Positions 58,000 to 64,000 of a stretch of 64,000 nt of DNA are shown one piece after another. A program made the translations under genes and the position numbers. Location of the stretch: assembly GCF_914767665.1 (NCBI RefSeq), contig NC_059506.1, positions 23,537,825 through 23,601,824 of the forward strand, in the 5' to 3' direction. The notes under the pieces are model-generated. The model was not told the DNA's origin. It made no database searches and was given only the letters and a program-made list of their open reading frames with translations. This DNA is from Harmonia axyridis (taxonomy: Eukaryota; Arthropoda; Insecta; Coleoptera; Coccinellidae). Positions within the stretch are counted from its first letter, which is position 1, and each line of letters starts with the position of its first letter.

Positions 58000-59440
58000 A
58001 ATAATACTGAATTTCGGTCTATTTCTTATACTCAATGGATTTACCTGGAAATTTTTGTGATTGATAACTTTTTTTCAATTCTAACAAGCAATGTTGATAG
58101 AATGAATAGATATCACATGAAGTTGGCTTTCTGAATTAAAGTAATATTAGCATATATGTAGTTTTAAATTTTTGCGGGGATTTCTAATAGTGAATGTTTT
58201 TAGATAATTTTCAGTAGCGGCACTAAACCAATCAATACAAAATCACATTAAAATATTCGAATGTTGCAGCTTTTGCTCTCACTGATTTTTTCTTCAAAAT
58301 TACATCAGTCGCTATTTCTTCTTCAATTAACAGAATTGATGGTCTCTGTTAGCTTATCGAGCTCCTCATGTAGGTCTAAATCAGTTTTGAATTTGACGAA
58401 AATTCTCTAAGCTGTATCTACACTGAATGAAACTAATGTCTATACAAGGTCATTCAAAATTAAGTATCAAGTCAGGAGCGAGCGTATTTTTCAGGTCAAA
58501 ATAATACTTTTTTTTGATAAACATGTCAAAACTCTCCGTTACTGAACTACAGAGCGTTAAAATTTCAAGATTTTTTTAGTTTTTTTCTCATATCTCTTTC
58601 AATTCTTGAGATATTAGGATTAAATTCAAAATACAGATTCGTTAGATTTCTCATTTTAGTTGATGTTCAAGGAAGCTTGTAAATTAGATAACAAATCAAA
58701 TATGTTCTGTTTTTTGCTTTCATTGTGATAATAGATTCCTATCTCTACTCAGTTAGAAATTTTAATTAAATGTAGCGAATTACAAAAAAGAGTTCCTCTT
58801 CTCTAGATAACGATAGCAAATTCGTAAAAATTACATGAGACAATAAAATGTATGAACAAAATATAGAATTCACTTCATATGTTAGAATTCACCAGGGGCG
58901 TACTACAAGAAAGTTTATGAGGCGAAAAAGGGCTTGACCCGTGAAAAAATATCTGGCTGTAGCTTGATACAATCACTCGGCATAGGAGATGATGTAAGCC
59001 CTAAATGTAACCTATATTTCAAATTTGGTCTTAATATCTCAAAAACTGAGAGAGCTATGAAGGAAGATTTCATCTTCAACGCTCTGTATAGTTTCGTAAC
59101 GAATCTTTAGCGGACGCATGTATCATTTTCAAAGATGTACTAGTTAAGTTAATTTAAAAACTGGAATTTATTACAATGCTGATACTATTTTTTTTAAGGA
59201 AACGATATCAAATAAATTGATATCACAAATGAAAACAAATCGTTCATAAGGCAGGAGAGAATTAATTTTCTCAACAAAGTAGAAACAGAGAAGAGAAACT
59301 GACTAAATTTCATGAATGACTGCGTAAGGAACTGATCAGTTCCTTATCAAACCGAAATCAGCTGTCATTCCTGAAATTTGGGAGGAACGAGAATTGTGAT
59401 AAGTACCTAAACTTAATTAATAATAACATAGTTGAACATA
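58000..59440. other. Intronic sequence, no gene recognised
   Basis: AT-rich. The regions 58550-58640 and 58990-59095 share inverted TTGAGATATTA-type words (an old foldback relative). Confidence 0.4.
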
Positions 59441-59446
59441 TTTCAG

Positions 59447-59653
59447 CAAAAAAACATATTCTATGGATTCTGATGTATTCCGGCTGGATTCTCCTTGTGA
59501 CATCAGCCATTCTTATCTATTGCACAATCACTAAGTCGCCAGTACTTGTGCTCCCTTGTCTTCTTTTGAGCGCGTTTATTTACGGGGCCATATTTGTGGG
59601 CGAGATGGTTTACTACTCCGACTATATTAAATTCATCGACAAGAAATATGTGG
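59447..59653 (+). CDS. Tetraspan-like membrane protein, exon 3
   Basis: Acceptor ATTTCAG at 59446, then in phase HILWILMYSGWILLVTSA and ILIYCTI (second membrane segment), a short KSP turn, and VLVLPCLLLSAFIYGAIFVG (third segment), followed by EMVYYSDYIKFIDKKYV. The donor GGTGAGTATC at 59654 leaves phase 1. A fourth membrane segment would be expected in the next exon, which is not seen before the mariner and Harbinger insertions downstream. High hydrophobicity and clean splice sites make this the best-supported exon of the gene. Confidence 0.7.
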
Positions 59654-59799
59654 GTGAGTATCGTAATTGCCTTTTTTTTGATGATTTAGGTTCGGAATGT
59701 AACGAAGAAAGAAAAAGCTTGGGGATCACTTTCGTGATGAAAACGATTCTGTACAACTTTTAATTCGTGTCTCACTGTCGTTCTGTGTGTCTGCAAATA

Positions 59800-61041
59800 A
59801 CAGGCCAATTGAAAATTCCCCGGTCTACCATAGTAAAACACATTTTTTTGGCAAAATTCGATTTTATTATTCAACATATATAGCCTATAGAGGGCTATCT
59901 AGCGATTATAGCGATCTTTCAACTTTTCGATACCATTTTGTAGTAAGGTTTGTCTGTCGCTTCTTCATTGGTGCTAAATTTCTTTCCAGCGAGCATTCTT
60001 TTGAGGTTTGAGAACAGAAAAAACTAGCTGGGGGCCAGATCTGGCGAATACGGTGGATGCAGAAGCAATTCTGCCATTGTTATCATTGATTTGTGACAGG
60101 TCGCATTGTCTCTATGAAACAGCACCTTTTTTCTTCAAATGGGGCCATTTTTCAACGATTTCATCCCTTAAACGATCCAATAACGCTATATAATAATCGC
60201 TGTTGATGATCTGGCCTTTTTCGAGGTAATCAATGAATATTATACCTCGCGTATCCCAGAAAACTGATGCCATAACCTTGCCAGCTGACTGTTGTGTTTT
60301 TCCTCGCTTTGGATTCGGTTCATCGGCTTGTGCAGTCCACTCAGCTGACTGTCGATTGGACTCCGGAGTGAAATGATGGAGCCATGTTTCATCCATTGTC
60401 ACATACCGACGCAAAAATTCAAGTTTATTGCCCCGAAACAGCTTCAAACACTGATCAGATTCATAAATACGTTGTTACTTTTGATCGATTGTGAGCTCGC
60501 ACGGCACCCATTTTGCACACAGCTTTCTCATGTACAAATATTCGTGAATGATATGATGTACGCGTTCAGATGATATCTTCATAATGTCTGCTATCTCGAT
60601 CAACTTCACCTTACGGTCATTCAAAATTATTATGTGAACTTTTTTGATTTTTGAGTCGGTGACTGCCTCTTTTGGGCGTCCACTACGTTCGCCGTCTTCG
60701 GTGCTCATTTCACCACGTTTAAACTTAGCATACCAATCAATGATGGTTAATTTTCCTGATGCAGACCCCGGAAACTCTTCATCATGCCAAAATTTTGCTT
60801 TAACTGTATTTTTTCCCTTCAAACAGCAATATTTTATCAGCACACGAAATTTTTTTCCATCTTTTTTAAAATAACAAAAGTAGCTGCACTCACAACACAA
60901 TATCTCACAAACTAATGATCGGACTGCTGTCAAATTTTGATACGTATCGTTTGAAGGTTGGTACTGATTAAAATTCATATGGATTTAATACTATAACATC
61001 GCCATCTGTGTATCAGACCGGGGACTTTTCAGTTAGCCTAA
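59800..61041 (-). mobile_element. mariner transposon, full-length but decayed
   Basis: Tips AGGCCAATTGAAAATTCCCC (left) and GGGGACTTTTCAGTTAGCCT (right) are inverted repeats of about 27 bases and fall next to TA on both sides. The transposase is on the minus strand. It lies downstream of exon 3 of the tetraspan-like gene, in its presumed intron and in opposite orientation. Confidence 0.9.
59870..60978 (-). pseudogene. mariner transposase, disabled
   Basis: From about 60880 downward the minus strand reads FRVLIKYCCLKGKNTVKAKF, TIIDWYAKFKRGEMSTEDGE and RSGRPKEAVT (N-terminal helix-turn-helix parts), then KLCAKWVPCELTIDQK and an in-frame TAA. The same frame continues LEFLRRYVTMDETWLHHFTP (first catalytic Asp). 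A one-base shift follows in the K-run before the VLFHRDNA block (second Asp). A short deletion then removes the KLHELGFE segment before LLLHPPYSPDLAPS (third Asp). The Met at 60978 is probably upstream of the real start. Nonfunctional. Confidence 0.88.
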
Positions 61042-61472
61042 TAATTGTAACAGCTTCAACTTCTTCAATTCTTATACGATTTTGATGGAATTTTGTGTGG
61101 TTATCCTATCTGTACTGTGAATGTTCCCATTCGATTGAATTGTCAAAAAATTTTCAGGTCTTCTTCAAATTTAAGGATCACTCTAAGAGCCCGTTGAGCC
61201 CGTTCACATGACGAGCGGTCTACGCGAGGTTTGAAACCGCGCGTTTACAAGTACATGAATTTTCTTCGAAGCGTACACATGACTCCGCGCGTTTTTATGG
61301 ACCGCGCGTAGAGCGCTGTTCTAGAGCTTGCCCGTAGTAACCGCGCGTTGGCTCGCGGTGATCATAGGTTTCTAATGTAACCGTTCAGATGACCGCGCTT
61401 GCACGAGCTGATAGATGCCAGAGACGTATTTACGTATTTTCCTTCGATCCGTTCGGTCAGAAATATTTCAAA

Positions 61473-61646
61473 ATGGAACCGGACGCTCCTAAATTATTCA
61501 TAGATGAAATTGAGAATTTTCCTGTAATATGCGACATGACAAGTAGTGTATATTCAGATAAAAACTCAAGGAGACAGGCTTGGGAAGAACTCGTCATCAT
61601 ATCCTGTGAAGGAGATGCTAATGAAGAAAAAAAATTTATTATGTGA
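61473..61646 (+). pseudogene. MADF/Myb-SANT-like DNA-binding protein of element A, truncated
   Basis: From ATG 61473: KLFIDEIENFPVICDMTSSV, YSDKNSRRQAWEELV. This is the first two-thirds of an MADF domain ('fIxlvexxPxLWdxxxxxYxdxxxrxxaWxxia'), with Cys for the usual Trp of LWD. The frame ends abruptly at 61644 where the retroelement sequence begins, so the domain and rest of the protein are lost. In Harbinger elements this protein helps the transposase bind and enter the nucleus. Confidence 0.6.
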
Positions 61647-61919
61647 CCACATAAAAATGATAATAGCTCTTCATTTAGAAATCATGAGATACACGTAGAA
61701 CAAATACAAATGAAGAGAAATAGTATCAAAATAACATTCACCTACCACTTAACAGCAGAAATCTACTATACTAAGTATATGGTTCTAATTATAATTATTC
61801 AACAATAAATTGAATATTATATTCTTAAATGGTTTATAATTATTTATTTCTTTGATTTCATTAGGCAGTCTATTGAAAAACTTTAAACCACTGTATTCTA
61901 GCTGCTGTTTGTGTTGAAT
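61640..61919 (-). pseudogene. CR1-like non-LTR 3' fragment inserted in element A
   Basis: The minus strand reads HKQQLEYSGLKFFNRLPNEI and NNYKPFKNIIFNLL with a stop at 61785, the usual end of CR1/jockey ORF2. A UTR follows, ending in AATAAATTTTTTTT near 61635-61650. It interrupts the MADF frame. Confidence 0.6.
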
Positions 61920-62530
61920 TTAATTTACTTTTTTTTTTTCCTGTCGAGCCACGTGTCCTGCCCACTGCCACTTCAATTCTGCAACACGCGCTATAATATC
62001 TACGACTCTAGTTCTTTGTCGGATTTCTTCATTCCATTTTCTGTCTTTAAGACAGACATTGAGCATAGTTCTTTCCATCGCTCTCTGCATCACCCTCAGC
62101 TGGTTTGCGCCGTTTGCGGTCTTCTTAGTTATTGCCATAGTTTCCAGGCCATATGTCGCTACCGGTAATATGCAGGCATCGAAAACTTTCCTTTTAAGGT
62201 TTATTGGGATGTCGTTATTCCTGAATATATATTTCATCTTTCCAAAAGCCATCCAAGTTAGCCTGATTCTTCTTTTTATCTCTGCTGTTTGATTTTCTGC
62301 GCCGATTCTTATTGAGTGTCTTAAATATATATATTCTTCTACATTTTCAAGTTGTGTGCCGTCAATGTTTATGTGTTCTGTGGTGTTGTTGATAAGTTTG
62401 GTCTTCGAAACATTAATTTTCAAACCGACTTTTTTCAGAGCATCAATAAGTTGTTTTAACATCTCGCTCAATTCCTGCATGTGGCTACTTATTAGGACGA
62501 TGTCATCGGCAAAACAAAGATGATTTAAGT
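61920..62530 (-). pseudogene. RTE/BovB-like reverse transcriptase fragment inserted in element A
   Basis: The minus-strand open frame begins upstream of the first Met: LNHLCFADDIVLISSHMQEL, with the catalytic FADD. It is followed by GLKINVSKTKLI, VEEYIYLRHSI (LG replaced by LR), RRIRLTWMAFGKM, LKRKVFDACILPVATYGLET and ELKWQWAGHVARQ. The frame ends in an A-run (61929-61939 on plus), well before the normal end of such proteins, so the copy is truncated at both sides. Confidence 0.85.
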
Positions 62531-62785
62531 AAGATCAGTTTTAATTGATGAATAATAGAAACTATTCGATTTATAATTACCTATCAAAACTTAAAAACGT
62601 TTAATTCTCACCTGAATCTGATACTGAATCCAGATTCAAACCAAAATGTAGAATTCAAACTGAATACGGGCCGTTACGGCAACGCGCGTTCACCGCTTGG
62701 CAACCGCGTTCCATGTGAACGGTATCCAATTATCCACCGCTCATTCAAACGCGCTTAGACCGCTTGTCATGTGAACGTGCTCTAA

Positions 62786-63542
62786 CGCTGTGTCCTACGT
62801 GGGCGAATTATTGCGAGCGATGAGAGCGACGCGACCAAACGCGATTTATCAAACCTTGGAATAGTATAATAGCGCTGTCCTACGTGCAGTCGTATCGGTC
62901 GTAAAACTGTTTCAGGCGAATTTCGCGCTCTGTCGGCGATCAAATTATTTGATATTTCCAAGCGGAATTCGCGCGAACTTCAGTAGTTCTTGTTGATGCA
63001 GGCACGTTTACTTCGACCGCTCTACAATGAATGATTTAAACGAAGTTTCAATACTGGCTGAATGAATGAATATTTTTTATACAGAGTGCACAATTTCCGT
63101 GTTCCAATTGGACGACTCTGATGGAGAACTGAAACCTGTTGAAATATTATAGTTGAGATGTTAGATCCAGGTAATTTTTTTGCATTATTCTTGAAGGTGT
63201 ACAGTAAGTGATTGACGATTTTATAGAGGGTGTATTGTTTTTGGGTGGCAATTCGACGTTTATGCAAAAATGTAACCTATTGAAACATCGGATTATCACA
63301 TTTTCACATATGAATAATTTACGTTTTCTTGACCACCTCATTATAACTGTTTCTCTACAAGCGTATGACAACGGACTGATCTTCCGCAATGCACAATCCC
63401 CAACCATATTTATGTCGCGTCGTGTCGCGTTTGTAGATTTCAACGTAGGACAAAAAAAGTCGCTCTGCTCACATCGCTCGCTTAGTACATAAAATTGGCG
63501 TCGCTCGCGTCGTAACATTAGTCGCTCACGTAGGACATAGGG
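62786..63542. mobile_element. Second PIF/Harbinger-like element B, non-autonomous
   Basis: Tips CGCTGTGTCCTACGTGGGCG (left) and, reverse-complemented, CCCTATGTCCTACGTGAGCG (right). TAA on both sides, the left one (62783-62785) shared with element A. Sub-terminal DNA is packed with GCGAGCG/GCGACGCG words, very unlike the AT-rich surroundings. No transposase; the minus-strand frame at 63147-63563 crosses the right tip and is not a gene. Confidence 0.75.
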
Positions 63543-63545
63543 TAA

Positions 63546-63955
63546 AGGTGGGCCGAAGGCCACTACTCTTTTTGAAAGAATGACCTTTTAAATAGTCAAT
63601 ATGTATGACAGCCTTAGTAAGTAGTCTTCTATCTTTGTCCAGACATGTTGAGCCTAAAATGAATAATTTTCAAAATTCTTCATATTTCATGTTTTCTGAG
63701 GGAGCGGGTAGTAAACCTTCCACGCATACAGTTTCAAAGGGATAAGGTCACTTAACTCTGTTTAATACCTACTATTGATATCAATTAAGGATGAGACAAA
63801 TCGAAGAAATCATCAAAATATTTGGACACATCCATATTGACATAATAAAATGGAGACCGCATAAAAACCAGAAACATATTCTCAAATGTCTTAAGGAGTT
63901 CGAAATGACTGCATATTTTCAGCTGAAAAAGTCTCATCAATATTTTTCGCTCATA
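63546..63955. other. No gene recognised
   Basis: A segment at about 63895-63940 resembles 53555-53600 (TTCGAAATGACTGC, TATTTTC, AAAAGTCTCATCAATATTT), another dispersed repeat. Confidence 0.4.
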
Positions 63956-64000
63956 TTAGGCCAATTGAAAAGTGCCCGGTCTGATCTTGATACCTCCAAA
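63956..64000. mobile_element. mariner tip running off the right edge
   Basis: After TA, TTAGGCCAATTGAAAAGTGC CCGGTCTG matches the inverted repeat of the mariner at 59800-61041. The remainder is outside the window. Confidence 0.8.

Larger units (their letters stand above)
61187..62782. mobile_element. PIF/Harbinger-like transposon A with nested retroelements
   Basis: GC-rich inverted repeats: left GAGCCCGTTCACATGACGAG (61196), right AAACGCGCTTAGACCGCTTG and GTGAACGTGCTC ending at 62782. Flanked by TAA on both sides (61184-61186, 62783-62785), the target typical of PIF/Harbinger. The first nine bases GAGCCCGTT are doubled at the left tip. It encodes an MADF-type frame, the usual second protein of this superfamily. 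The DDE transposase is missing; in its place are two retroelement fragments. Confidence 0.8.

Noticed and set aside
63147..63563. 138-codon minus-strand open frame
   Set aside because: It starts outside and runs through the right tip of Harbinger-like element B; the CpG-rich tip is simply stop-poor.
1..64000. CRISPR arrays, tRNA or rRNA genes
   Set aside because: The tandem repeats seen are transposon sub-terminal arrays or minisatellites; no tRNA cloverleaf or rRNA sequence was recognised by eye.

Overview
The window is AT-rich nuclear DNA of an animal, almost certainly an insect. The evidence is sparse short exons with GT/AG introns, a tail-anchored ALDH3-type gene, and a dense, layered load of Tc1/mariner, PIF/Harbinger, hAT-like, Crypton and non-LTR elements. 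A beetle is a reasonable guess, but the sequence does not prove the order. No operons, tRNA or rRNA genes or CRISPR arrays were seen.

Host genes are few. (1) A complete fatty-aldehyde-dehydrogenase-like gene (ALDH3 family, 502 aa, coding region in one exon, minus strand 14680-16188) has a splice acceptor 3 bases upstream of its ATG and an AATAAA downstream. (2) Two exons of a UPF0193/EVG1-like gene lie on the minus strand (51967-52311 and 45359-45540), joined in matching phase across a 6.4-kb intron packed with repeats. (3) Three phase-compatible exons on the plus strand (56993-57100, 57167-57341, 59447-59653) encode the start of a multi-pass, tetraspan-like membrane protein that continues beyond the window or inside unrecognised sequence. 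(4) A probable acidic C-terminal exon lies at 10271-10431 (minus).

The rest is mostly transposable elements. From left to right: jockey-like RT debris at 1-390; a small foldback at 1590-1890; a broken Tc1-like copy at 4664-5739; an internally deleted Crypton (tyrosine recombinase) at 5859-6785; two non-LTR 3' ends head to head at 10606-11682; a hAT-like element at 20485-21583 that splits a retroelement frame exactly; an RNase H-bearing non-LTR tail at 21940-22979; a pogo/Tigger-like remnant carrying a Tc1 scrap and a CACTG-tipped element at 23015-24595; a second Tc1-like copy at 25091-26650; a 431-bp near-perfect palindrome at 28097-28527; a decayed repetitive Cys-rich protein gene at 31978-32880; a mariner 3' half at 34701-35220; a complete Tc1-like element with an intact 342-codon transposase at 35926-37507; CR1/jockey-like RT remains at 37700-38160 and 40130-41300; a three-level nest (another Tc1-like element, a non-LTR insertion, a foldback) at 42657-45133; a 2.7-kb nested palindrome at 48974-51722 inside the UPF0193-like intron; a decayed mariner at 59800-61041; two adjacent PIF/Harbinger-like elements separated by a single TAA at 61187-63542, the first one filled with two retroelement fragments; and a mariner end running off the right edge at 63956.

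The most interesting structures are the Crypton remnant with terminal direct repeats and strong palindromes, the Harbinger pair, the long hairpins (28097-28527, 43594-44265, 49925-51369) that could yield long dsRNA if transcribed, and several exact empty-site reconstructions that give the order of insertions.
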